Part shown: piece by piece, positions 8,411 through 17,228 of the stretch
How positions within the stretch are numbered: the first letter of the stretch is position 1
How the letters are laid out: every line of letters begins with the position of its first letter
NCBI RefSeq assembly: GCF_000425945.1
Contig: NZ_KE384480.1
Span: 838,599-902,598, forward strand
Source of the DNA: Candidatus Solirubrobacter pratensis
GTDB lineage: Bacteria > Actinomycetota > Thermoleophilia > Solirubrobacterales > Solirubrobacteraceae
Length of the DNA stretch: 64,000 nucleotides
Reading direction: 5' to 3'
Made by a program: the position numbers and the translations under genes
Notes under the pieces: generated by a model
What the model was told of the DNA's origin: nothing
What the model saw: only the letters and a program-made list of their open reading frames with translations
Databases searched by the model: none

Positions 8411-8727
8411 CACGCGCCCTGCTCGGAGTCGATGGTCGGCTGTGTGTGCATGGCGACCACTATGACGCTGGAGGGCATGGTCCACAAGGGTCGGACGACC
8501 ACGATTTCGACTACTCCTCGGTAGTCGTTCGACTACCGAGAGTTTGTTGGACGGATGCCGAGCTACGGCAATCGCGATCAGTCGGCTCTGCCGACTTAAG
8601 CGGTGCTAGCCGGGCTCAACGCGAGACGGTCGATAGACATGTACCGCTTTAGCCCTCTCGTCATCCCTGATATGCGTGTACTCTCTCGCACGGACTCCAC
8701 GTCTGCGTCTACGACCGAAGGAGATAC
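8411..8727. other. Divergent intergenic region
   Basis: About 317 bases between two divergent genes, the ADP-ribosyltransferase-like gene (minus) and the wHTH gene at 8728 (plus). It contains the strong inverted repeat at 8517-8540. The final 40 bases are A+T-richer and end in the GAAGGAGA ribosome site of the next gene. No gene is seen in it. Confidence 0.5.
8517..8540. repeat. Perfect inverted repeat, 10-bp arms
   Basis: CTCGGTAGTC, a four-base GTTC loop, then GACTACCGAG. Just upstream is a further CGACTAC at about 8508, so the left arm could pair with either neighbour. There is no T-tract after it. The position between divergent genes suits an operator or an alternative RNA structure better than a terminator. 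Confidence 0.65.
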
Positions 8728-9168
8728 ATGCCTCAACCAAGGACGCCCACGCGTCACCCCGCGATCAAGGCGCTCGAAGACGAGATCGCGGCGATTGAGA
8801 AGGGCCAACAGCCGACGCGGGACCAAATCGCCGAGCTTGAGGCAAGTCTGCGCGAGGGACAGCAGGTGATCGCCCGCAACCGCGCGGCCATCGAAGTGCT
8901 TGAGGGCAAGGTCGCCATCACCCCCGCGACACCTCGCGCGCGTCGTGTGGCGGCTTCGAGTGGCGGCGTCACGGCCTCGCAGATCAGCGACGACCGCATC
9001 ATCGACTTCCTTGGCGCGAATCAACCCGCGCGTGCGCTCGACATCGGGGCGGCCATCGGCGTGACCGGCAACCCGCTGTCCGTGAAGTTGAAGCGCATGG
9101 TGGACGACGGCAAGCTCACCTACGAGGGCGAGCGTCGCCAGCGGGCCTACTCGCTCAAGACGGGCTGA
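8728..9168 (+). CDS. Coiled-coil / winged-helix DNA-binding protein
   Basis: A 146-residue protein. Residues about 12-62 form a charged coiled coil (IKALEDEIAAIEKGQ, IAELEASLREGQQ). Residues about 82-145 look like a winged helix (ISDDRIIDFLGANQPARALD, IGAAIGVTGNPLSVKLKRMV, then a wing YEGERRQRAYSL), as in MarR, Lrp or GntR-like folds. GAAGGAGA lies 5-6 bases before the ATG. It could regulate its own operon through the inverted repeat at 8517-8540. The next small gene starts three bases after its stop, so the two form an operon ending at the hairpin at 9446-9470. Confidence 0.7.
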   Translation: MPQPRTPTRHPAIKALEDEIAAIEKGQQPTRDQIAELEASLREGQQVIARNRAAIEVLEGKVAITPATPRARRVAASSGGVTASQISDDRIIDFLGANQPARALDIGAAIGVTGNPLSVKLKRMVDDGKLTYEGERRQRAYSLKTG

Positions 9169-9171
9169 AGC

Positions 9172-9390
9172 ATGTCGGCCCCGCAGCAGAACGATCAGTA
9201 TGACCACGCCTACCGCGTCCTCTACGAGGCGAACGAGCAGTCTGACGACGCCGTGAAGGCCGTGATGTACGCCGAAGCCAGCGCGCACTTCCTCGGCTTC
9301 CTGGCCGACAAAGTGCAGACCCTGACGCAGCAGATTGAGAACGTCCAGTCGTCGCTTAGCTCCATCGACGCCAAGACGAGGATCGGCTAG
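9172..9390 (+). CDS. Small helical protein of the wHTH operon
   Basis: A 72-residue protein, nearly all helical by composition: residues about 8-45 are rich in Tyr, Glu and Ala, and residues about 46-66 form a heptad-like coiled coil (VQTLTQQIENVQSSLSS). It starts 3 bases after the wHTH gene, so the two are cotranscribed and may bind each other through their coiled coils. No family is recognised. Confidence 0.6.
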   Translation: MSAPQQNDQYDHAYRVLYEANEQSDDAVKAVMYAEASAHFLGFLADKVQTLTQQIENVQSSLSSIDAKTRIG

Positions 9391-9445
9391 GGACGCACGC
9401 CTAGGAGGCCGGGAGAACGTCCGCGAGGACGCTCAGAGCTTCAGC

Positions 9446-9470
9446 GAAGCCCCGCTCCGGCGGGGCCTTC
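9446..9470 (+). terminator. Hairpin after the 8728-9390 operon
   Basis: GAAGCCCCGC, a short TCCG loop, then GCGGGGCCTTC, with one bulged C. It lies 55 bases after the stop at 9390 and is followed by GTCGTT rather than a pure T-run, as is usual in GC-rich actinobacteria. Confidence 0.65.
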
Positions 9471-9548
9471 GTCGTTCCTGGACTTCCCGCGGTTCGTCCC
9501 AGGGTCCGGGCTCCCTAGATTCGCGTGGTCGTGGACCAGGGAGGGGTC

Positions 9549-9662
9549 ATGGGAAAGCAGTCCAAAGGTGTCTGGATCACTGATACGAACGGCCGCGTCT
9601 ACTCCGGTCAGGAGATTGAGGAGCCCGCCATCGGCGTGAGCGTCGGCCTGTCGAAGCCGTAG
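9549..9662 (+). CDS. Very small protein, 37 residues
   Basis: A 37-codon frame reading MGKQSKGVWITDTNGRVY, then SGQEIEEPAIGVSVGLSKP. GGGAGGGG ends just before the ATG, giving a strong ribosome site. The composition (Gly, Val, Thr, acidic residues) is unlike the Arg/Ala/Pro noise of non-coding GC-rich frames. No family or function is recognised. Confidence 0.45.
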   Translation: MGKQSKGVWITDTNGRVYSGQEIEEPAIGVSVGLSKP

Positions 9663-9765
9663 CCGATGGGGGATGGCAAACGTACGGGCCGCGTCCGAAC
9701 ACGAGGGACGGGATCCGAGTTCCCGACGAACACTGGCCGCCCCCGAAGTGGGACCCGTCAGAGCA

Positions 9766-10113
9766 CTAGGTTCGTTCTCGGAGGCCCGGCATATCCTCGG
9801 GCTCCACGCTGATCCAAAGGCTCACAGCGCCCAGTCGGATGACGAGCGTGTCCGTGCGACTACCGCTCCACCCGGCTCCCGCGTACGTTTCCGGCGCAAC
9901 GATGAAGCCCGAGCCCGCGTTGCCCACCTGCACGAAGATCGCATCGGTCGTGCCCTCGGAGAGGTCGGCTCCGGCTAACAGCGGGCCGTAGAGGTTGGCG
10001 AGCATGACGGGCGTGTCGCCGGTCGTGGCGATGCCCACGGAGACGGTCTTGCCGAGCAGGCCAAGCAACTCGGCAAGTAGCTGGTCGATGGGTACCGACG
10101 ATGCGTCGTCCAT
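9766..10113 (-). CDS. Hypothetical beta-rich protein
   Basis: A 115-residue protein taken from the ATG at 10113. The frame is open further upstream, but that part (Arg/Pro/His-rich) is not protein-like. The N-terminus is a helix (VPIDQLLAELLGLLG), followed by alternating hydrophobic strands (VSVGIATTGDTPVMLANLYG; AIFVQVGNAGSGFIVAPETY; TDTLVIRLGAVSLWISVEP). It looks like a small all-beta domain, perhaps PilZ-like or an immunity-type protein. No family is recognised with confidence. Confidence 0.5.
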   Translation of the reverse strand: MDDASSVPIDQLLAELLGLLGKTVSVGIATTGDTPVMLANLYGPLLAGADLSEGTTDAIFVQVGNAGSGFIVAPETYAGAGWSGSRTDTLVIRLGAVSLWISVEPEDMPGLRERT

Positions 10114-10326
10114 CGTCCCGGAAGGTACCGACAAGCAAACGCCAGCGCGCGCCGGATAGTCGCCCGTGAATCCATGCACGTTCCAGATCGCGGAGCAGCC
10201 ACTTTTGGCTCTGCATAGGCTGTAGCAAGGCGTCCTTGCAGCTGAGTTAGCCCGGTGCCGAGACAGCTTCCTTTGCCCCGGCTGGTGCACGAAGTTGCGA
10301 GATCGAGCAATCATCCTCGAACCTGG

Positions 10327-11002
10327 ATGAGCGTCCATGACCAGGAGGCCGCGACCGTCGGAGGCCAGTCGTGGCTTCTGATCGTGTGCGGGTGCCTCCT
10401 CGTCTTGCAGGTGATCCCCTCGCTCGCGCAGCAGGCATGGAGGTTCCGACAGGAGATCAAGCACGCGCATCGCGAGGAGCGCCTATCACTGAGCGCTTCC
10501 GCCGTCGCGGCGGCCCCACGCTGGGCAAGTCCTCCACACTTGCGGGGGTCAAGGCCCGCAGGCACGAGGACATTGAGCGTTGTGGGACCCGCTGCCCTGT
10601 CATCGAGCGAGGCGCCACAGCGTGAGGAGGGACGGCTCGAACTTGCTCATGCGCTCCAGGCCCGGTTCGTTATCTCTCCAGGCGACGACGTAGAGCACCA
10701 GGGGTCCGAGCGCGAGCTGCGCGGCAAACGAGTCGCGGCCGGGTGGCTATTCACCAGCCAGAAGCGCAAGGTCTACGACGAGGACGGTCGACGTGGCGGT
10801 GCCGGATCACCGAACGCGCGACCGGCACGGATCCCGGCTACAACCGGTACACGCATGTGCGCTGCGCGCGCTTGGCGAGCGTCATCCGCTTCAAGATGCG
10901 ATCCCGAGTCCCGCGGCGCGAGGTTGCCCTGGGTTCGTGCTTTGGAACGGTCACGCCGAGGCCAACTGCGACGGCTCGCAGAGCAACATCAGTGCGATAT
11001 AG
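10327..11002 (+). pseudogene. Remnants of one or two small genes left of the IS21 element
   Basis: From 10327 a frame reads MSVHDQEAATVGG and then a transmembrane segment (SWLLIVCGCLLVLQVIPSLA) and a charged helix (WRFRQEIKHAHREERLS). After about 10500 the protein-like reading moves to another frame (RFRRRGGPTLGKSSTLAG). Further right, short pieces in different frames look coding (GTDPGYNRYTHVRCARLASV; PGFVLWNGHAEANCDGSQ, stop near 11002). I cannot join them into one gene. The most economical reading is decayed genes beside the insertion. Confidence 0.3.
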
Positions 11003-11122
11003 CTCCGGCCCGTGACCCCCGTGCGGTGACCGCCGCGGAAGGGACGGCCGACCACCACCGCCAAGCGCGCGAGCGACATGCCGTCGTGCCGGGCGGAACC
11101 GTCGAACGACCTGTGTGACGGC

Positions 11123-11186
11123 GGCCATGAGAATCTCCCCGTAGGCGGCCATCGGATCTCCCCATGGGTGGCCATCGGATCTCCCC
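11123..11186 (+). repeat. IS21 left terminal repeats (three)
   Basis: Three copies of a 17-18 base unit: 11123-11140 (variant), 11147-11163 and 11170-11186, the last two GGCCATCGGATCTCCCC exactly. Multiple repeats of this kind serve as IstA binding sites in the family. Confidence 0.8.
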
Positions 11187-11254
11187 GCTGTTTCGTCCTG
11201 AGTGGCCTGCAACGTCCAGCGTCTCGTGTTGTCGGGGCCGCCTGGAGGGCGGGC

Positions 11255-12744
11255 TTGAAGACCCCGGAGGAAGTGATGGAGATCTTGGAGGCCTTTGACG
11301 CGACCGGCTCGCTGCGCGCGGCGGCGGAGTTGGCCGGCTGTGATCACAAGACGGTCGGGCATTGGGTGCGCGCCCGTGACGCCGCGGGCGGCGGGTTGCC
11401 GGTGCCGGTGAGGCCGCGGCCGCGGGTGGACGCGTTCGCGGAGAAGGCCGAGGAGTGGGTGCGTCGATCGCGCGGCCGGATCCGCGCTGACGTTGCGCAT
11501 CGGAAGTTGGTCGCGATGGGCTATGAGGGCTCGGAGCGGACCACGCGTCGGGCGGTCGCGGAGGCCAAGCGGCGTTGGCGGGCGGGCCACGGGCGGCGCA
11601 CGAGGCCGTGGATCACCGAGCCCGGGTTGTGGATGCAGTGGGACTACGGGACCGGGCCCGAGATCGACGGGCGCGCGACGACGTTGTTCTGCGCGTGGCT
11701 GGCCTGGAGCCGGTTCCGGGTGGTGATCGCGCTGCGCGACAAGACCCTGGCGTCGGTGGTGATGGCCTTTGACCGGGCGCTGCGAGCGTTCGGCGGCGCG
11801 CCGAGCTACGCGTTGACCGACAACGAGAAGACCGTGTCGGTCGATCACGTGGCTGGGATCGCGGTCCGCAACCCGCAGATCGTCGCGGTCGCCCGCCACT
11901 ACGGGCTCTCGATCGAGACATGTGTGCCCGCGGATCCGCAGAGCAAGGGCGGCTCGGAGGCGACGGTCCGGATCGCGAAGGCTGATCTGGTCCCGACCGA
12001 TCACAACCTGCGCGCCAGCTACGCGAGCTTCGCCGAGCTCGAGCAGGCCTGCGCGGAGTTCAGTGATCGCGTGAACGCGCGCGAGCACCGGGTCACGCGA
12101 CGGGCGCCGGCGGTGATGCTCGCTGAGGAGCGCGCGCGGCTGCACCCGTTGCCGGCGGTCGCGCACACGATCTGTTTCGGGCAGACGCGCCGGGTGTCCT
12201 GGCAATCGACGATCTCGGTCGGTGGTGCCATCTACTCCGTCCCTTCCGCGCTGCGCGACGAGCGTGTCTGGGCGCGCATCGATGGGTCAGAGCTGGTTGT
12301 CGTCCACGCCGACGCGCCCGACGGGCCGCGCGAGGTCGCCCGCCATGCGTTGACCACGCCGGGCCAGCCGAGCATCCAGGACGAGCACTACCCGCCGCGC
12401 CCGGCCGGGGCTCTGGAACGCAAGCCCCGCGCCCGCTCGGCGGAGGAGCGAGCGTTCCTGCGGATCGGGCCAGGAGCGGAGGCTGGCTGATCGTCGCTGC
12501 TGCGGCCGGGACGACCAAGCTGCGGCGCAAGCTCGCCGAGGCCGTCGCGCTGGCCAAGCTGCACGGCCCCGAGGCTGTCGAGGAAGCGCTCGCGGTCGCC
12601 GCGCAGGCCGAGCGCTTCGGGGACGGCGACCTCGCCGCGATCCTCGCGCACCATCAAGGCGCTCAGGTGATCGCGTTCCCGCGCGCGTCCGAGCAGCAGT
12701 CGCTGCAGCGTTCCACGCGCGCTTGGGAGGGCTTCGGCGCATGA
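11255..12744 (+). pseudogene. istA: IS21 transposase IstA, frameshifted near its C-terminus
   Basis: IstA is the DDE-type transposase of IS21 elements. A TTG start at 11255 is preceded by GGAGGG at five bases and gives the family's N-terminus (KTPEEVMEILEAFDATGS). A helix-turn-helix follows (RAAAELAGCDHKTVGHWV, about residues 20-37). The rve core shows MQWDYGTG, ALTDNEKTV and the SKGGSEATVR region, plausibly holding the D, D and E residues. The frame ends at 12490, but the expected end (WLIVAAAAGTTKLRRKLAEA, later AWEGFG) continues in the next frame and stops at 12744, overlapping the istB ATG. One base seems lost at about 12484 (GCTGG where GCTTGG is expected). About 85 C-terminal residues are thus out of frame. 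No classical slippery site is seen. Confidence 0.85.
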
Positions 12745-13523
12745 CGGTCAAGACCCCCGAGCCACCCGCGTTGCCCGCCGAGGTCGATCGGTTGCTGCGC
12801 CGGTTGCGGATGCCCTACGTCCGCAGGGCCGCGCCCGAGGTGATCGCGACCGCGACCGCGCAGCGCTGGGAGCCCGGCGAGGTTCTCAGGGTCCTGCTGG
12901 CCGAGGAGGCCAAGGGCCGCGACGAGGCCACGATCCGGATGCGCCGCCGCCAATCCGGCCTGCCGGCTGGCAAGACCTTCGACGCCTGGGACCCAGAGGC
13001 CTCACCGATCCCGAAGCCCACCCAGCAGGCGCTCAGGACGCTGGAATGGCTTGAGCGCGCGGAGGCGCTCTGCGTCTGCGGCCCTTCCGGGACCGGCAAG
13101 AGCCACCTGGTCGAAGCGCTCGGGCACCTCGCGATCGATCGTGGCAAGACGGTCGCCTGGCACACCCTCGAATCGTTGGCGGTGATGCTGCGACGTCACC
13201 GCGCCGACGACAGCGTCTCCAAGGCGATCGCCCGCCTGATCCGCGCCGATCTGATCGTCATCGATGACATCGGGATGCTGCCCGTCGCCCCCGACGCCGC
13301 CCAAGCGCTCTTCCGCGTCGTCGACGCCGCCTACGAGAAACGCTCGATCGCGCTCACCAGCAACATCCACCCGGCCGGCTTTGACGAGCTGATGCCCAAG
13401 ACCCTCGCCACCGCCACCGTCGACCGGCTGCTTCATCACGCGCATGTGCTCATCACTGACGGGACAGACTCCTACCGACTGGCGCAGGCGACCGCCGCAA
13501 CAGGGGTGAGGCCCCTCACCTGA
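12741..13523 (+). CDS. istB: IS21 helper ATPase IstB
   Basis: A 260-residue AAA+ ATPase of the IstB/DnaC type, which loads onto target DNA and activates IstA. Walker A is GPSGTGKSHL (about residues 113-122) and Walker B is LIVIDDIGMLPV (about 169-180). TSNIHPAGFDE follows as sensor 1, and the end (ATVDRLLHHAHVLITDG) is the usual IstB C-terminus. Its length is normal. The ATG overlaps the out-of-frame istA stop by ATGA, so translation would normally be coupled. A TTG at 12723 is in frame but inside the istA coding stretch. It is intact, unlike istA. Confidence 0.92.
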   Translation: MTVKTPEPPALPAEVDRLLRRLRMPYVRRAAPEVIATATAQRWEPGEVLRVLLAEEAKGRDEATIRMRRRQSGLPAGKTFDAWDPEASPIPKPTQQALRTLEWLERAEALCVCGPSGTGKSHLVEALGHLAIDRGKTVAWHTLESLAVMLRRHRADDSVSKAIARLIRADLIVIDDIGMLPVAPDAAQALFRVVDAAYEKRSIALTSNIHPAGFDELMPKTLATATVDRLLHHAHVLITDGTDSYRLAQATAATGVRPLT

Positions 13524-13591
13524 CACGCGCGCAGCGCGTCATCGCCGCTCCGCCTCGCCCTACGGGCTCGGCTCCGCGTCGACGACGCGCT

Positions 13592-13678
13592 GGGGAGACC
13601 CGATGGCCACCAGCGGGGAGAAGACATGTCCGCCAGCGGGGAGATCCGATGGCCGCCACCGGGGAGAAACCGATGGCC
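13592..13678 (-). repeat. IS21 right terminal repeats (four)
   Basis: Inverted copies of the left unit at 13592-13608, 13615-13631 (degenerate), 13638-13654 and 13661-13678, with the core GGGGAGA..CGATGGCC. Confidence 0.8.
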
Positions 13679-13788
13679 GTTGACACCTGTGGGGGTCAAA
13701 AGTGAAGCGCCGCCCGTCCCGCCGTCGTCGCGGCCGTGGGAGCATCCGGGGCATGCCGGGCGCGGATGGCCGCTGCGCAGCGTTGTCT

Positions 13789-14154
13789 TCAGACGCCGAA
13801 AGTGCAGCGCTGGTCTGGGCCGCCGAGGAACCGGAGCTTGAAGCCCGGCTTGCGGCGAGACCAGCTCACCCGGTAGTCGCCGCTGCAGTCGGTGTGCGTG
13901 TCGTCGGCTAGCCACTCTTCGCGGCTAAAGAACGCGAGGAACGTGCAAGTCAGACGTTGGTGCCGGGTGCGTCCGCTTTTTGAGAACGGCGCCTCGGGGT
14001 GGCAGTAGGACTCCGGCGCGTAGTAGCCGAGATCGGTCAGGTGCGACCGGACGATCTGGTTCGCGCGGCGCGTCGTTAGTCCGGACGCCGCCGAGGCCTC
14101 CTCGCAAACCACTAGCGAGAGCACAGCGAGGGCGAGGGTGATCCTGGCAGGCAT
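13789..14154 (-). CDS. Small secreted protein
   Basis: A 121-residue protein with a signal peptide (ARITLALAVLSLVVCEEASA, cleavage likely after ASA at about residue 22). The mature part has six cysteines or fewer and an alternating polar pattern: TTRRANQIVRSHLTDLGYY, CHPEAP, HQRLTCTFLAFFSREEWL, DCSGDYRVSW. AAGGAGCAGGG ends at the ATG region, giving a firm start. It is intact. Proteins of this design (short, Cys-containing, secreted) recur in this island. No domain name can be given. Confidence 0.7.
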   Translation of the reverse strand: MPARITLALAVLSLVVCEEASAASGLTTRRANQIVRSHLTDLGYYAPESYCHPEAPFSKSGRTRHQRLTCTFLAFFSREEWLADDTHTDCSGDYRVSWSRRKPGFKLRFLGGPDQRCTFGV

Positions 14155-14340
14155 CCCTGCTCCTTAACTTGGGGTCAGCGACGGCCGTGGACTGTACCCG
14201 CGGTACGCACGTGTGGCGATTTCGGCCGGTCACGCGTCACCGCCCCACGGCGACCGCACCCATGCGTATGGCGCAGTCGTTCTGTAGCTCCGTGTCGGGC
14301 TGACTCGCGCTGGCTCCCGATCTTCAGGCTGCCTAGTCGC

Positions 14341-14805
14341 TCAGCACGCGTCGTACCAGATGGATCGCAGCGGTCCGTAGTCGCGTTGGTAGAAGATCGC
14401 GTCGCAAAGGTCGGACGTTGACGGGCCGCCGTCGTCGATCGCTTGCCTCGCGCGCGCTGGATCGCTTTCGATTGCAGTGAAGACGGATTCCTCGTCCACT
14501 TCGCCGCGCGGCCCTGCAGGGCCTTCACGGCCGCGTTGTCCTCCCGGGCCCCGCGGCCCGGGGGGTCCCGGCTCACCGACTCCGGACGGACCAACCGCGC
14601 CTCGCGGCCCCGTCGCTCCCTGCGCGCCGGGAGGTCCCTGTCGGATCAGCAGGGCGGATACCCCTGCTGAGGCGCCCAGCGTCAGCAACGCGCTGAGCAC
14701 ACACGCAAGGATCAGGGTTCGCATCGTGACCGGACGGCTGATCCGGGGCTGCGACCGGGGTGTGGGGAAGCCGGGCGCGTCGAGGACTTCGGTGTCGTCC
14801 GACAT
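14341..14805 (-). CDS. Membrane-anchored collagen-like protein (paralogue 2)
   Basis: A 154-residue protein parallel to the one at 568-1029: start MSDDTEVLDAP, transmembrane segment at about residues 27-52 (TLILACVLSALLTLGASAGV), about 16 Gly-X-Y triplets (GPPGAQGATGPRG and following), then the shared tail DEESVFTAIESDP, STSDLC and a terminal cysteine. The two differ at many positions, including repeat length, so they are old duplicates rather than a recent copy. It lies 13 bases after the stop of the broken secreted-protein gene (14819-15791) in the same direction, so they formed one operon. Confidence 0.75.
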   Translation of the reverse strand: MSDDTEVLDAPGFPTPRSQPRISRPVTMRTLILACVLSALLTLGASAGVSALLIRQGPPGAQGATGPRGAVGPSGVGEPGPPGPRGPGGQRGREGPAGPRGEVDEESVFTAIESDPARARQAIDDGGPSTSDLCDAIFYQRDYGPLRSIWYDAC

Positions 14806-14818
14806 GCAGGGCGCGTCG

Positions 14819-15791
14819 CTAAACGCCAAGGGCGTCGGGCAGCGGCTTGGTGCTGGTCCAGCGGGTGGTGATGTGGCACGGCTTGCCGCGCAGCGACTTC
14901 GGGCGCGCGTCCGGCGGGCAGCGCTTCCAGGAAAGCGTGGCGCGCATGTCCGCCTGCCAGCCGTGCTGGCCTCCGTCGAGCTTGCGCGCGGTCTTGGCGT
15001 CGAAGGTCATGTGGCCGCTCACGCGCAGGTTGGCGCCGCCGCGGACGCGTGTGAGCGGGCCGCTGGCCTTGCAGGAGAACGTGCTCTGGTACAGCTCGCG
15101 GCAGGACACGGGCGCGCTGAAGTCGCCGTAGACGTGGCGCAGGCGGCCGCGACGGTGCGGGCCTGCGAGGACACGTACCGCGCGACCTCGCGGCTAAGCG
15201 CGCCGTCGGCGGCGTCGTAACCGTCGAGGAGGAACGCGAAGGTCCGGGAGAAGTCGGACTTCGATTGGCGGGTGTCCTGCACGCCCGCGTCGGCGCAGAT
15301 CGGGTTCAGCCCGCTCAGCCGCGGGTCGGTGACGGCGAGCGTGAGCTGCGTGCGGTCGGGGCTGAGCGTTCCGGCGACGGGCGCGTCGGCGAACGTGCCG
15401 CCGAAGTCGAAGTAGGAGTCAAGCGCCGCGTGCGCGGGGTCAGCGAGCGAGCCGGTGATCGCCACGTGCGTGGGCCGCGGCCCGACTGAGTCGCCGGTGC
15501 AGATCCCGTTGAGGTAGTCGCCGACCGAGACCGAGAACGCCCAGGGACGCAGCGCGCTGGTGGTGGTGGGGTCAGCGAGCGGGTCGTAGAAGCTGATCGT
15601 GGCCTGCAACGCCCCGGCGGTCGTGTCGTAGCGCAGATCGACTCGCTCGAGCTGCGGGCGCGTGGGGAGGACTGCTCCGGTATCGGGAACTTGTTCGGCG
15701 CGCCGCCGGTCCGCAGCTCCGCTTGCGCGGTCGCGGTGAAGCCCAGCAGCGCGATCAGCAGCACCATCCCGGTGCGGGTCACACTCGTCAT
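14819..15791 (-). pseudogene. Secreted protein related to 15890-17026, two frameshifts
   Basis: Three successive frames give one secreted protein. The signal peptide (TSVTRTGMVLLIALLGFTA) starts at 15791 in the first frame. The body (LERVDLRYDTTAGALQATIS, later DYLNGICTGDSVGPRPTHVA and SKSDFSRTFAFLLDGYDAAD) is in the second. The end (LRHVYGDFSAPVSCRELYQS, then WQADMRATLSWKRCPP) is in the third, stopping at 14819. The shifts lie near 15660-15690 and 15140-15170. The protein resembles its divergent neighbour at 15890: both carry SVTRTG at the start and a D-x-TGAL-x(5)-F/I-YD block. The collagen-like gene follows 13 bases downstream. Confidence 0.7.
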
Positions 15792-15889
15792 CGACCGCGG
15801 CGCCGTACTGGCCACGTTGCGGCCGCGCGACCGAACATGCGGCCAGACGCAGCCGAAGCGCAGCCGCGGCGGCTAGAGTCGCGCCCCCT

Positions 15890-17026
15890 GTGAGGAGGCT
15901 GGCATCAGTAACGCGCACAGGCACGGCCATCCGGCGGGTGGCGTGCGCCGCCGTGGCCGCGGGCTTGCTCGCCGTGCCCGCGGCCGCCGCCGACGCCGCC
16001 ACCCGCACCGTGACGCTGCACTACGAGCGGCCGCAGCAACCGCAGTCGCTGAACCCGCAGCCGCCGATCACCCAGCAGGCTGAGTACCCGCAGGCGATCA
16101 CCGTCAGCTACGACGACCAGACGGGGGCGTTGGGGGTGCACCTGGCGATCTACGACGCGCCGACGTGGGCGAACACGCTCCCCTATGTCGAGCTGCATCT
16201 CAACGCGAGCTGCGACCCGACCGCGGACGCGCCGACGATCATCAGCGCCGCGTTCCGCTACGACGCGTACTCGGACACCGACGCCAACGGCAACTCGACA
16301 CGGACAGTGGACGCGAGCGTTGGTTTCAGACGCAAGGACTACGAGGGCACCGCCACCGGGACGATCACCCCGGCGCCGGACGGGTTCGACGTGGCCTTCC
16401 AGCATCCGGCGCTGGTCGGCCTGGACGAGCTGCGCTGCGCCAGCGTCGAAGCGTCGGCGCGCTGGAGCCAGAGCGGCTACTTCGCCGGGTATGAGCCGTT
16501 CGAGCTGACCCGCGGCAACGCGACGGCCGCGTTCAAGGATCTGCTCGCCTCCAAGTACCCCGCGTTCAAGCGCGCGTCGGTCAAGTGGGCGCTGTGCCCG
16601 CGCGAGGAGTTCTTTCCCGCCGGTCTCGACGGTGACAGCCCGCCGTCGGCGCTGTGCATGGCACAGTTCCGGTCCGGCAGGACCTGGCGTTACGTGTCCG
16701 CGCGGATCGAGCAGCACGAACCGGGCGTGCTGATGGACAAGCCCTACACGCGCACCTGGACGCGCCGGTGGCGCAAGTTGCCGAGCCGGTGCCTGCACGA
16801 GCTCGACGTGCGCGGGACCGCGTACTCCAACGACGGCACCTGCCCGGCGCTGATGATCTCCGACCTCGCCTACACGGTCCGCAAAGGCAAGCGCCCCCGC
16901 CGCGCGTACTGGCACGGCACCAACACCGCGGGCTTTCAGAAGCTCGCGAGCTACCGCTGCACGACGCGGACGCGCACGATCACCTGCACCAACGCGCTCG
17001 GCGACGCGTTCCGCTGGACGCGCTGA
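15890..17026 (+). CDS. Large secreted protein of unknown family
   Basis: A 378-residue protein with a signal peptide (VACAAVAAGLLAVPAAAADA, cleavage at about residue 36). The mature part is beta-rich. An N-terminal module contains AITVSYDDQTGALGVHLAIY, and a C-terminal module has paired cysteines (CPREEFFP, SALCMAQF, SRCLHELDVRG, YRCTTRTRTITC). A GTG at 15890 is used as start because no ATG fits and the paralogue starts at the same point; the ribosome site is poor. It is intact, while the divergent paralogue (14819-15791) is broken. The two start about 100 bases apart and could share a promoter region. No enzyme motif is recognised; a surface or wall-associated role is inferred from secretion only. 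Confidence 0.7.
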   Translation: MRRLASVTRTGTAIRRVACAAVAAGLLAVPAAAADAATRTVTLHYERPQQPQSLNPQPPITQQAEYPQAITVSYDDQTGALGVHLAIYDAPTWANTLPYVELHLNASCDPTADAPTIISAAFRYDAYSDTDANGNSTRTVDASVGFRRKDYEGTATGTITPAPDGFDVAFQHPALVGLDELRCASVEASARWSQSGYFAGYEPFELTRGNATAAFKDLLASKYPAFKRASVKWALCPREEFFPAGLDGDSPPSALCMAQFRSGRTWRYVSARIEQHEPGVLMDKPYTRTWTRRWRKLPSRCLHELDVRGTAYSNDGTCPALMISDLAYTVRKGKRPRRAYWHGTNTAGFQKLASYRCTTRTRTITCTNALGDAFRWTR

Positions 17027-17228
17027 CGCCACGCGCATGCGCTGCGGCAGTCCGTCGCGGTGTGGTGCAGCAACTCCGGACACGCTGCTGGACGTGACCT
17101 GCCAGCGCTCGCCTCGTCTGCCCGCTGAGCGAGCCGTCGCGGCGGCGGACGAGCGCATCTGCGAATGACACAACTCGCGGGCTCTCCGTGCTGGTGCGCC
17201 AGGTGCGCGGCCTATCCTCGCCCCGGAC

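Larger units (their letters stand above)
11114..13685. mobile_element. IS21-family insertion sequence
   Basis: An istA-istB pair is bracketed by multiple inward terminal repeats, the layout of IS21-family elements. The left end begins TGTGACGGCGGCCATGAG; the right end, read in reverse, begins TGTCAACGGCCATCGG. The bases just outside are CCTG on both sides (11110-11113 and 13686-13689), a possible 4-bp target duplication, within the family's usual 4-8 bp. Borders are by eye. The IstA frame is interrupted, so the element may no longer transpose by itself. Confidence 0.75.

Noticed and set aside
12484..12490. Programmed frameshift in istA
   Set aside because: No slippery heptamer or downstream structure was seen, and IS21 istA is normally one continuous frame.
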